A stretch of 64,000 bases of DNA from Taeniopygia guttata (lineage: Eukaryota > Chordata > Aves > Passeriformes > Estrildidae). The translations under genes were made by a program, and so were the position numbers. Below are positions 49,839 to 61,000 of the stretch, one piece after another. The stretch is from positions 11,858,001 to 11,922,000 of the forward strand of contig NC_133030.1 of NCBI RefSeq assembly GCF_048771995.1, given 5' to 3'. The notes below the pieces were generated by a model. That model did no database searches. It was not told where the DNA came from and was given only the letters and a program-made list of their open reading frames with translations. How positions within the stretch are numbered: the stretch's first letter is position 1; every line of letters begins with the position of its first letter.

Positions 49839-52528
49839 GTAGGAGAAATCCCAATTCTCCCCCTGTGCGAGCTCAGCTTGGGGTCCTGCTCTGGTACCAC
49901 CTCTTAGGATGCCAAGGGTCCTTCCCAGCCCCCAAACCGGCTCAGTATGTTGCTAAAGAGCCACGAACACCACTCACTGCCAGACCCCCAAGGCAGAGCT
50001 TGTTTTTCCGGGATGGCTACAGCAGTCATGTGCCCTGGGGGGAGCTGGATCAGCTTTCCCATCCAAACCTGCTCCCCTCTGTGCCCCCAGACCTTTGCAG
50101 CGTACCCCCTGAAATCCTGGTGCCGGCTGCCAATGAGACACTGGAGCTGGTGCTGGGGAGCCGAGTCGAGCTGAACTGCACCGTGCGCTGGGCGGGCACC
50201 GAGCGCTGCCAGCCCATTCCCACCTGGAGCAAGGATGGGCAGTGGCTGGGCAGTGGGAGCAGCCAGGACACTGTCTGGTAAGGAGCCTGACCTGGGGACA
50301 GCTGTCCATCTGCTTTTGGTGGGTGTCACCGCACGGCCCAACCCACAGCACCCTCCATGTCCTGTCAGGTCTGGCCAAAACTCCTCAGAGCAGCTCCTGG
50401 CCAGTGTCCTGCAGCTCAACCTCACCCACGATGCCGATTTCGGGGTGTTCGCCTGCTGGATCAGCAATGCCACGGCCACCTTCACCCTGCGGCAGGCAGG
50501 TAGGGACCTGCTGGTGACAGGGAGGGGGCATCCCACGGAGAGCCCGGGTGCATGGGGGGATTGAGGAGAGTGCAGCTCTGCTGCTTCTCCCACACCGAGG
50601 TGCAAACCTGCACCAAACCCAGGTATGATGCTCACCGTGCCCTCCCCTGTCCTGGCAGAGGCGGTGGGGCACGTGCCGGCGGTACTGGCAGCCCTCCTGG
50701 TCCTGGTGCTCCTGGTGCTCCTGGCTGTGCTCTACGTCCAGTGCCGCCTGAATGTGCTCCTCTGGTACCGGGACCGCTACGGAGAGCTGGAGATCAACGG
50801 TGAGCCAGAGGTGTTCCCACTGGGAACAGCCTCCCACAGTCTGGGGGCTCACACAGCCCTTCCCATGTTATCCCTGCTCTGTGGATCTCCCCAGATGGGA
50901 AGCTCTACGATGCCTACGTCTCCCACGCCACTGCCCCCGATGACCGAAAGTTCATCCACTTCATTGTGAAGCCGCAGCTGGAAAACCGCCACGGCTACAA
51001 GCTCTTCCTGGACGAGCAGAACATCCTGCCCAACTCAGGTAGGCACCAGGCAGGGCTGGGCAGGGGGTGCCACAGGGCCTGGGGGCTTGACAGCCTTTTT
51101 ACCCACAGAGCCATCAGCTGACCTCATCATGAATGTCAGCCGGTGCCGGCGCCTCATCGTGGTGCTCTCCGTTGCATACCTGGAGCAGGAATGGTGCAAC
51201 AGCAGTTTCAGGTAGGAGAGCAGCAGCTCCCACAGGAGAGAAGAGGGGCTGGCAAGTCCCTCACCATCCTGTCACCCATTTGTCTCACAGGGAAGGGCTC
51301 TGGAGGCTGCTGGAGCTTTCCAGGAAACCTATCTTCATTGTCTTTGAGAGCCAGTACCGGGAGATCACTCACCCTGCCATCACCCTGCTGAAGCAGCACC
51401 GAAGCGCAGTGACCCTGCTGGTGTGGAGAGCCGGCTCCATGGTGAGTGCCGAGCAGGATCTGACCCCCCCTGAGCCCCTTTCCCTCCCCAGCACCCCACA
51501 GGGCCAGCCTCCCTGCTGCCCTTTGGAGCTGCCCCATAGTGAGAGCTGCGCAGGACCCATCCCACCAGCACCCCCTTCCATTCCCAGCTCCCCATTTTGG
51601 GTCAACCTCCCTGCTGCCCTCTGGGGCTGTGCCCTGGGCTGCAGTAAAAGAGCAGGTTGGGGCACTCACCTTTTGGAGGACATTTAAAAACTCAACCAGA
51701 AGAGCCCTGCATCTGGGAGCTCACTCCCCAAACCTGCGTGGTCAGGACCCCATGACACTCCAGGGCCTCCCCGGCCTCAGCTCCCTGAGCGGAGCTTTGG
51801 CCCAGGGCCACTCCGGCCATTTCGGGGCCAGGCTGGGAGCTGAAGCCCTGGGGAGCGTTCCAGCAGGTCGGGCCGGTTTCTCCGCCGGCGCGTGGGCACC
51901 GTGCCATGCCGGAGCACAGCCCTCACCTTGGCCGAGCTCCCAGCGCCGGGGAGAGCGAGCCGAGCTCCTGGAACCCTGCGGGGCCGTGCTCCGGTGGTCC
52001 TGGCCCAGCTCATCCCCTGTGGACTCCTGCAGACCCCATCGTCGGACTTCTGGAAGGAGCTGTGCCTGGCCCTGCCGCGCAAGGTGTCCTTCCCGGGCAG
52101 CGTGGGGGACCCGCAGACCCAGCTGCAGGAGGACAAGGACCCCATGCTGATCCTGCACAGCAGCTACCTGGACAGCCCAGGAGACCTGGATCCGGACGGG
52201 GACCTGGGCACAGGTCCGTGTCCCTGCTGCTTCTCCCAAGGGGACAGATGGGCGCTGGAGGTCACTCCCGGGGTGGGTCCAGCCCCTTTCCCCTCCACAT
52301 AAACCCATCTCCCTGCTCCTGCCAGGCCTCCGAGGGCGCGTCTTCGGGAGCCCCCTGCCCCCCCGCCTCGGTGGGCACAGCGCTCCCAGGAATCCAGCAG
52401 CCAGCGGGATGGAGGACGCACAGCTGCGGGACGGGCAGCGCTCCGAGATCGACGTCTCAGATCTGGGATCGCGCAACTACGGTGCCCGCACGGACTTCTA
52501 CTGCCTGGTGACAGAGGATGACATCTGA
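49832..52528 (+). CDS. SIGIRR: Single Ig and TIR domain receptor, IL-1R8 (complete)
   Basis: Single-pass membrane protein that damps IL-1 family and Toll-like receptor signalling (known role). Exons: 49832-49838, 50091-50277, 50369-50499, 50659-50799, 50895-51038, 51109-51211, 51291-51441, 52033-52213, 52326-52528; total 415 codons plus stop (human 410). Start is [12 protein letters not shown]. The single Ig domain (about residues 3-107) has five N-x-S/T sites: NET, NCT, NSS, NLT, NAT, with Cys in ELNCT and FACW. The membrane helix is about residues 111-132 ([21 protein letters not shown]), cut here only by its ends. The TIR domain has box 1 YDAYVSHA, box 2 [11 protein letters not shown] and box 3 SSDFWKEL. 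Cys in box 2 and Leu in LCLALPRK correspond to the two residues that replace signalling Ser and Tyr of IL-1R1 in human SIGIRR. The tail ends [20 protein letters not shown], close to human. The exon 8 donor reads GTCCGT, weaker than the others, but frame and homology support it. Confidence 0.96.
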
Positions 52529-52915
52529 GCAGGACCACGGGTGTCCCCCGGCCCTGTGGGGCACATGGACCAGGTCAGGGCCGAGGAGCCCGGGAGTTAT
52601 GATGGGATCAGAGCCACGGCTGTGCTGGGAAAGCAGGAGCTGGCTCCGAAGTGGAAAACTGGAAAACCATCACCAGGAGCACCCTGCCTATAATACCTCA
52701 GTGCCACCCCTGGGTGCCACCCAGGTGGCTGGGCCCTCTCCCTTGCCGTGGGTGGCAGGGACATTCTTCCTACATGATGGACAAATGCTGGGATGGGTGA
52801 TGCTCTCCAAGGAACAATGTGCCCCAGCCCCAGGGAGTGCCTGAGAGGAGTGGTGGCAGCACCTTTGTCCCTTATGGAAACCCCCGTGACAATAAAAGGC
52901 TGCTGCACCCACTGG
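52529..52915 (+). other. SIGIRR 3' UTR
   Basis: Non-coding stretch from the TGA at 52,526-52,528 to shortly after the AATAAA at 52,891. No repeat or second gene was recognised. Confidence 0.7.
52891..52896 (+). terminator. Poly(A) signal of SIGIRR
   Basis: AATAAA in gtgacaataaaaggctgctg, 363 bases after the stop codon. A T/G-rich stretch (ggtctgtccatgatgggg) follows. Confidence 0.75.
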
Positions 52916-53109
52916 GTCTGTCCATGATGGGGACACAGGTGACACGGGGGAGGTCTCCTCACCACAGGCAGTGCTCTGGTCTGTCCCTCCCACACCAGTG
53001 TCCCTGTCACGCTAACTCTTGAGCCATGCCAGGCACGGAACCTCACCCTGTGCTGGTGTCACCAGGACACTGTCCCACTCTCCCAGGTGCCATCCAAACA
53101 CAGGTGCAG

Positions 53110-54282
53110 GTGGGCATCACTCAAGGCCTTTATTTCAGGGCTACACAGGGCAGGGGGGTTGTACACAGAGAGCAGCACAGCCAAACACCCCCTGACCCCG
53201 AGCCTGGAGCACGCCGGTGCCGCTCACCATGGGGCTGCTCCAGCCCCTCCACCCGCTCCCCCCATCCTCCCACCCCTCTACCTACTCTATATCATGCCCC
53301 CCAAGGGGTGCCCTGTGCCCCCCAAGCGTGGGGGCTCCCCCAGCCCCAAAGCCATCCCCAGCCCACCCGTGTGTCCCCTCCTGGCCACCGCTGTGGCACA
53401 GAGAGCTTTGGACCCGAGAGCTTTTGCACCCAGCACCGGGGACACCTCCCCACCCACAGGGCCACGCTGCTCAGCAAACACAACCCGGGCAGCCCTGCCC
53501 GGATCCTGCTGCACCAGCAGGGCCCAGCCCTGGCAGCAGCTGGTGAGGAGAGACTCTGCCACACTGGGACAGTCCCCACAGGGTGACAGATGGGCCTGAG
53601 GCCCTCCCAGGCTTCCTGCAGTGAGGGCACAGAGCCCCATCAGACACCGCCCCCTGCCCACCCTCCACAGCAAAGGGGAATGCAGCGCTGTCACAGTGTC
53701 ACTTCCCAGCTCCCTGCAGCCACTGTGCCACCCCATAAACTGTGGGAAGCCACCTCAGAGCCTACCAAGCCCCCAAGCCATGCAAAGCTCTATCCCCACC
53801 CAGCCAGGGCAGAACAAAAGTGTAACCCACAGCACATCCCACACTGGCACAGGGCACAGACACCCCCAGCTCAGGGAGCTGGGATGAAGCACCCCCAGAA
53901 GCCCCCTTGCCCAAGAATTGTTCTACAGGAACCTTCCCAACTCCCTACAGCTCCTGCCCCCCTGTCAAGCCAGGACAAGCCAAGTTTTGCAGAAGCTGCC
54001 TGAGTGTGGGGAGGGCCCCCAAGAGGTGCCATGGGGCAGCCCCCTCTAACTGGGGTCCCAGTGGGGCCCCACAGCAGAGCCAAAAGCAGCTGCTGGGTGT
54101 AGGGCTGGGCAGGAGGGAGGACAAGTGTCCCCCAACCAGGAAAGGGGAGCTGGCAGAGGGGGGATGCACGTGGAATGTAGGGATTACGCTACAGAGCGGG
54201 GGTCTGGCGGCGAGCAGCCTCCCCACAGCATGGCTGGCAGCACGGAGCATCCCAGCGAGGCATTCCAGCTCCCAGGGTGTCC
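53110..54282 (-). other. PKP3 3' UTR
   Basis: Stretch between the PKP3 stop codon at 54,283-54,285 and the minus-strand AATAAA. C-rich on the plus strand, with no exon recognised. Its limits depend on the poly(A) call. Confidence 0.6.
53129..53134 (-). terminator. Poly(A) signal of PKP3
   Basis: The plus strand reads aggcctttatttcagg, which is AATAAA on the minus strand, about 1.15 kb after the PKP3 stop codon. Faces the SIGIRR signal 233 bases away. Confidence 0.7.
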
Positions 54283-57200
54283 TCAGAGGCTGAGGAAGTC
54301 CTCCTTCCGGTACCCCTTCTGCAAGGAGACAGCCCCATCAGGCACATGGAGCCCCTCTGCTGCAGCACCAATGGGCCACACCGTCCCCACCCCACCCGCA
54401 CAGGGACAACGCGCTGGGATTGTCCCCACACCTGAAGAAAAGCAGGGATGGAGTGGGACCCCACCATATCCTGGGAAGCATTTGGGTGGTGTGGCTCTCT
54501 AGGATGAATCCCCTGGCCTTGATTCCCTAGGGATCCTCCCACTGGCTGTGGGAGGCTGTGGAATTGGTACGTACCATCTTGAAGTCCCGGTGGAGCTTGG
54601 TGTACTGCCACATGTTTCCCAGGAGGCTGGCGGCAGCTCGGGAGGACTTCTCGTTGTCCGAGCTGGGAAAGGGACAGGAAGCAATGAGGTTTTGGGGACA
54701 CTGAGCATGGGAGGGTGCCCATCAGCACAAGGAGATCACCCCAGAGGGGCCTGGAGGGACTGGGGGCTTAGTGCGGGTGGGGAGAGGCAGGAGGTGAATG
54801 GCTGGATCCCACAATAACAGGCAAGAGCAGGGAGAGGCTCCCTGATGGGAACAGGCAGCATTGGTGATGGTGGGGTGTCCTGAGGGGGTGACAAAGGGCT
54901 GGCAGGTGGCCACTCTGAGCTAGTGTGGGTACTCCCAACACTAAGGCTTGCGAAGGGGAACTTGTGACCCTCTTCCACTGTGCTGGAGCAGAGAGGGAGA
55001 GGAGAGCAGGACAGGAGCCCGGGTGTGAGCTGGGACACACAGCTCCCACCTGTCCCGTCGCTTCTTGATGAAGAAGAGCTTCCTCAGGCCGTCGAAGTAG
55101 ACAATGTCGCGGGCGGCCATGGGGCTCTCCACCACCAGGTTGTTGAGCACCGCGATGATGTTCACAATGACGTCAGCAGGAGGGGCCTTGTCCCCGACGC
55201 TCCCTGGCAGCTTCTCGATCAGGTGGCTGACCACCTTGGTGGCTGTGGGCAAAGGGGACATCAGGGCTGGTGGCCAGAGCCAGAGGGGACACAGCCGTGT
55301 CTGGGAACAGCCCGCAAACTCAGCTGCAAGCAGGGATGCAGCAGGCAGGATGGGGTTGGGATGTGGCTGGAGATAACGGGAGGCAAAGGAAAAGGTTGGG
55401 AAGAACCCCCCAGCCCTGATTCACGCCCAGCACTCACACATCTCGTCCTTGTTACGGGCGTGGCGGGACAGGTTGCGGATGAGGCCGGTGAGGGAGCGCA
55501 GCTGGTGGTGGTCGGCAGTGCGGACACGGTCCAGCACGGGATTCAGGATGCGCTCCTGCTCCAGCGCCAGCCGGCTCAGCACGCCTGCCCACTGCAAGGC
55601 AAACACCCCCTTGGAGACTCCGCCAGCTCCCTGCTCCTGCTCCTCCCGCTCACTGGGAGCGGCTCGGGGTGAGCCCTGCCCAGGTGCCCCCTCCCAGCAC
55701 GGCTGTGGGACCCCCGCTGCTCCCCGGGCCTCACCCTGCGGTCCCCGGCCGTGATGTTCTGCAGGGCACCCGAGGCCGCCTCCGTCGTGTGCTTGTTGAG
55801 CTCGCAGCGCTGCAGCAGCCGGTTGTAGATGCCCACGATCTGCGGGTTCCAGAGCCACTCCATGCCCTTGGGGTCCTTGGAGACCTCCGTGAAGGTGACG
55901 ATGTCCGCGTTCAGGTAGTGCTGAGGGACAGGGGCATTGTTAGACTCACAGTGTCCCTCCCTGCCGGTGTTGCCTTTCCCTACCTGCCTGGCCTGAACTG
56001 CTGGGCAGGTCACCCTGGCTACATCATGCCCCATGTCATGGAAAAGCAGGGCTTCAGCTCCCTGATTCACCCCAAACACCTGATTCACCCTCCTCTGAGC
56101 TCACCCGTGTGTCCCACCCACCAGCTGAGGCCGGCATCCACCTCCACCCTGGCATCACTTCTGCTGCCAGCGCTTCCCAGTGGCAGCCCCACCCCGGTGA
56201 CACGGCCAGGATGTGCCCCCACTGACCTCCCGGGCTTTCTTGCTCTGGGGGCTGAAGCAGCCCACCAGCTCCCCTGTCATCGTGCCGCCGGCATTCCTCC
56301 GGTGGCCCTCGAGGCGCTGGAGCGAGGATGGGGGCATCTCGTCGTACAAGCGGTAGGAGAGGTTGCGCAGGACACAGACAGCGTTCTCCACACTCTGGGA
56401 GGGCACAGGGGACATGAAGGTGTCATCCCTGGGCCACCTGCAGCGTGTGTCCAGCGGGCACAGGGGCTCCACAGCAGAGTCATAACATTGGCCGTGCCCA
56501 GTGAGCCCAGCTGGTGGACTCTGTGGGGCTGGACTGGTTCTCCCAGCATCACAAGACGGGCCTTTGCACAACAGGGTGGGGGAGCAGCACCTCAGCCCCT
56601 CCACCACCAGCTTTGGGGCTCACCTTATCCTCCGACTTCCCCACCTCCAGGGAGCTGTTCACATAGTGGATCATGGAGTCCACCAGCCCATGGCACTCAC
56701 GCATCTTCTGCCGGGTCTGCTGGCTGGCAGAGCTCAGGTTCCTGCATGGGAACGGGGTTCTGTTATGGAGAGAAGGGGATCCCCCACAACCACCCCTTCC
56801 TGAGCCCAAAAAAGAGCCCTGCAGACAGTGTTCCTGTCTCTTCCTCCCTCCAAAACTTTGCTCCCAGTGGGAGGACCTGGAGGAGATACCTGAGGAAGCC
56901 CGTGGAGTTATAAAAGATCTCTGCCTCTGAGGGGTTCTGCTGGATGACACCCGAGGCCCCCAGCCCAGAGAGAGGGACCAGGACCAGGTCTGTGAGCTGC
57001 TCCAGTGTGTCCCGGGCCAGGCGATCCTTCAGGTTGTCACTGGAGGACAGATTCCACAGGATCCCTGCACAGAGGGGGACCCTCAGTACTGGAACAGCTG
57101 GAGAGCACACCCACCCCAACTCCCCCACCGGGGGAGCTTCTGCTGGTGACAACCAAGCAAAGAGACCATCCCCGTGGAGCTCCATTCACATGAGGGGAGT

Positions 57201-60183
57201 AGAGGCCACCCTCAGGGGAGGGGGACCCCCGCCCACCCCACTGTTGTCCCCAACCTGTGACGTTCTTGCGGAGCTCATCGTCGGGCTCCCGCAGGGTGCG
57301 CATGAGCTCGTAGATGCCGTTCTCCTCCACCAGCGCCAGCTTGTTCTCGGCGTTGTCGTAGATGAGGTTGCGCATGGCGCCGGTGGCGTGGCGCTGCACC
57401 TCCTGGTTCGGGCTGTTGAACAGCTTCACCAGCTTGGGCATGGCCTGCAGGCTGCGGGCCTGGGGGACAGCCCGGGGGGGTCAGACATGCTGCGTTCCCA
57501 GGGCTCCCTCCATCCCTTGCACCTGCCTGCAGTGTCAGAGGGGCTGGGAAACCCCCTGCTCCCACTGGGAAAATCTCTTCTCCCACCTTTCCGGGGACTC
57601 ACCTGCTTCTTGGCGCTGCTGTCACTGTAGCACTTGTGCTGCAGGTAGGCAGCGCCCAGCACCTGCAGGTTGGGGTCACTGGCGATCAGGTACTTCACTG
57701 CTGAGGGCAGGTCGATGTCGTCAAACCTGGAACCACAGCTGGGTGAGTCCCAGCAGAGCATCCCACAGGATCCTCCACCTCTGCACCCCACCATGTCCCC
57801 CATGTCCAAGGAGTCCCATGAACCCATCTCCTTCCCACTGCGCTCTGGGCATGGGACTCCATTCCCAGTGGGATGAGCATCATCCTCCTGCCATGTCTCA
57901 GGATGTGTCCATGGAGAAGCCAGGGGCAACACACACTTGGAGGTCAGCCTGTGCTGTGGTGCATCACCACAGGACCACGCTGCACCCACCATCCCACCCC
58001 TCTTCCCAACATCCCTGGTGCCCAGGGGGAGCTGGAGGGGTTCACCCTCCTCCAGCAGGGTGGGACACACTCCTCCCACAGTGGGGACAAGGACCAAGAC
58101 ACCCCGGAGCAGCCCCCGGCCCTCACCCGCCGGCGTGGTGGCCGAGCAGCGTGCTGTGCCCGTTGTACATCTCCATGGTGCGTGGCTCCGCGAGGTGGTG
58201 GCCGGACTCGGCCAGGCTGCGCACAGAGGGGGCGCGGGAGCTATGCTCCCCCAGCCCCAGGAAGGCGCCGCCGCCTCCCGCCGGCACCGTGCCGAAGGAG
58301 CCGGCGCTGAGCCGCGAGCGGTTGTTGCTCTGGAAGCGCTGCAGCGTGCGCATGGCGGGCGCGCGGATGGTGCGGCTCGGCGGCCCCTCGGCGCCGTCCA
58401 GCCAGTCACAGGCGGCCTTGGCGGCCGTGCCGGCGCTCAGCTGCCGCTCGAAGGCGAAGGAGCGGCCGAAGCCACCGCCGGCCTGGCTCTTGTAGAGCTG
58501 CCGGTGCCCCGGCGCGTCCAGCTGCTCCGACAGGACGCTGTAGCGGTCGTCGGCGAGCGGGAGGGGCCTGTCGGCCAGGCGCAGGGAGCGCAGTGACAGC
58601 GTGTCCAGGTTCTGCCGGCAGCGGAAGTTGCGCTCGTGGAAGGAGCTGGGCCGCGGCGAGGCGGTGGCCGCCTGCGAGGCCGCGTAGCCGGCGACGTAGG
58701 CGCGGCCCTTGGCCAGGCCCCCGTTGCTGATGGTGGCCATGCGCTTGTGCGGGGTGAGGTCCACGGCCGAGCGCGAGGACCAGCCGCTGCCCCGCAGCGT
58801 GCCGAAATCCTTCTTGGCCAGCGGCTGGTACAGCTGCAGGGGGGAAGATGGAAGGTTGGGAGTCCGTCCCTCCACCCCCACCAGGGGAGCGCAGAGGGAG
58901 CCCTGGTACGTACCGAGGCCTTGGGGTCCACCCCATTGCTCTGGGAGCGGGAGCTGAAGGAGGAGCGCAGGGTCGAGCTGTACTGATCACCTGCAGCACA
59001 GAGGAGGCAGAGTAAGCACGGGCAGGGCGGGGAGGGATCTGGAGATCAAAGATCGCCCCAGCTCATCCCAGGGGGACCTGCTGCGGGAACCGGGGCACCG
59101 CAAGCAGAGCTGGGGGGACAAAGGGGTGGAAAGAGGCCGCCTTCACCTGCCCGCTGGCCACGGGGAGCAGAAGTGGCCTCCCCGGCCTGCCTCGTGCCCC
59201 GACGGCGAGGGCACTAATTGCCACCTTGGCGGGGACACCGCGGCTCAGCCCGGTCCCCCCCTGCCGCGGCTGGATCAGCAGCCCAGGCATCCCCCACAGC
59301 CAGTCCCGGCTCCCCCGCCCTGGGAACGGCACCTGGAACCCCAGGTCCCCCCCATGGCACCTCACGCTGCCCACCTGCCCTGCCACCGCCCCAGGGCTGC
59401 CGGCGGGACACGACAGGGACGGGACAGGGACGCCGCCAGTGCTGGTGGTGCCAGCAGCGTGACTCACGCCTGGGGCAGCCCTCGAGGTGTCAGAGGGGTC
59501 TGTCCCCACCACTGGGGTCCCTAGCGCGGGGGTCGGGGCTCGGGGGATCCCGGCGGTGCCGGGCGGGGCGGCAGGGCGGAGGCCGCCGGCGCAGACGTTA
59601 AATGGAGGAGCTGGAGCCCGGCCAGCGCCGGCGCTCAAGGCTGGTGGGGGCTCTGCCAGGGCGGGAAAATCCTCCCCCCTGCCAGCCCAATGCGGGGTGT
59701 GGGACCCCACCAGCGCAAAGCCCTCCAAGGATAGGTGGGGGAACTGAGGCAGGACCCCGAGTGGGATAAAACGAGCCCACGCTGGGGCTGAGCTACCCTT
59801 GATCCCAGCGCTGGGGATGCTCGAGGGCGTTCGAGGGACTCGGTCAGGGTGGGGGGCACCCCCCAACCCGCAGTCAGTGTGCGCCCAGAGCCCCAGCGCC
59901 GGCCGAGGGGCTCCCACCACCCGTCCCACCGCGTGTTCCCGGGGGCTCCCGGGGGTCTCCCACCTCTGGTGCCGTCGGTGAGCTCCTCGGGGCGGGCGGG
60001 CGCTTGCCCCCGTAGCATCATGCGGATACGGACCTGCTCCTGGACACGGGCGCTGCGCAGCCGCTGGGCCTCGGCCGCCTCCCGGCCACGCTCGTCCAGC
60101 TGCCGGTCCGAGGGCAAGGCCAGGGAGCAGACACCGGCCTCGGGCTGCAGGGCCGACAGCAGGAAGGCATTAGTCTCCTGCAT
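54283..60183 (-). CDS. PKP3: Plakophilin 3 (complete)
   Basis: Armadillo-repeat plaque protein of desmosomes that links cadherin tails to desmoplakin; also nuclear and cytoplasmic roles (family knowledge). Exons in transcript order: 59964-60183, 58914-58990, 58127-58833, 57603-57726, 57255-57459, 56890-57064, 56624-56741, 56227-56394, 55735-55920, 55438-55591, 55050-55242, 54575-54662, 54283-54318. They join in one frame: 816 codons plus stop (human 797). The head (about residues 1-335) starts MQETNAFLLSALQPEAGVC and includes WSSRSAVDL, SSFHERN, DTLSLRSLRL and SRTIRAPAMRTLQRFQ. The armadillo region begins at FDDIDLPSAVKYL and includes NQEVQRHATGAMRNLIYDN, DDELRKNVTGILWNLSS, ENAVCVLRNLSYRLYDEMP, TTEAASGALQNITAGDRR, and NIIAVLNNLVVESPMAARD. 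It ends YRKEDFLSL. Met at 60183 matches the human start MQDGNFLLSALQPEAG. The exon ending at 55438 was chosen because ATG T plus CC ACC AAG keeps the conserved MSTKVVSHL. A long C-rich codon bias fits the GC-rich neighbourhood. Confidence 0.96.
59460..59466. promoter_or_regulatory. AP-1 consensus in PKP3 intron 1
   Basis: Exact TGACTCA, in gcgtgactcacgcc. AP-1 drives many epithelial genes; binding here is not shown by sequence. Confidence 0.3.
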
Positions 60184-60400
60184 GGTGCCGAGGGGCCGCG
60201 GCCAGCCCGGCCGCCCTGCGCAGGTGAGCGGCGGCAGTGGCGGCGTTCCGGCGTTCCCCAGCCGTAGGGAGGCTCCGTCCCGGCCCGTCCGTCCCGCCCC
60301 GCCGCCACGCCTCGCCGCGAAAAGGAGGGGGCCCCACCGGGGCCACTGTCACCATTGACACCATCACCATCGTCACCGCCACAGGTGGAGGTGCCCAGGG
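60184..60400 (-). promoter_or_regulatory. PKP3 promoter / 5' UTR region
   Basis: GC-rich, CpG-containing sequence directly upstream of the PKP3 ATG. No convincing TATA box was seen. The exact transcription start cannot be placed by eye. Confidence 0.5.
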
Positions 60401-60499
60401 GTGACCTCGGGGATGGGGTGGTCCAGGGGTCTGGGGGTCCTACCTTGGGAAATGCCAGGATCCCTTCAGTCACCCCCTGACTCCTGGGCAGCCACACCA

Positions 60500-61000
60500 G
60501 TGAGCCCCAGACCCCCAGACTGTCCCAGCGATGAGCTCAAGACCCCCAGGAAACCCCCCAGAACAGCCCTGAGCCCCAACAAAGCCTCCCCATTCATCTC
60601 TGCCACTGCAGCCTGGACAACCACATTTTGTTCCTCCAGTGAGCCCTGGAGTCTCACATGGTCTCCAAGAAGAGCCCCAGACCTTTGGAGAACCTTCCCA
60701 TTGACCTCCAGAGACTCGCATGGCCCTGCCACTGAGGCCCAGACCCCTACAATGTCCCTTCAATGAGCTCAAGACCCCCAGGAAACCTCTGAGGACAGTG
60801 CTCTGGACCCCTATACGAATTCTCTGTCCAGCTCTGGACCCCCAGATTGTCACTCCAGTGAGCCCCAGACCCCCACATGGGGTCCCAGAGGCATCGCAGA
60901 CCACCAGGGAGACCTCTCAACCAGCCCTGACCACAAAGCCCCAGGCCACCTCCACAGGGACCCCCAGATCACTCAAGTCACTTTCCAGAAGCACTCTGGA
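60500..61000. repeat. Decayed tandem repeat upstream of PKP3
   Basis: Phrases recur with changes: agtgagccccagacccccag (60,500), actgaggcccagacccctac (about 60,731), agtgagccccagacccccac (about 60,861). The phrase atgagctcaagacccccagg occurs at 60,531 and again at 60,763, 232 bases apart. This looks like an old minisatellite with a larger unit of about 230 bases. Confidence 0.65.

Noticed and set aside
57362-58495. 377-codon plus-strand open frame opposite PKP3
   Set aside because: Mirror frame of the GC-rich PKP3 exons; no recognisable protein.
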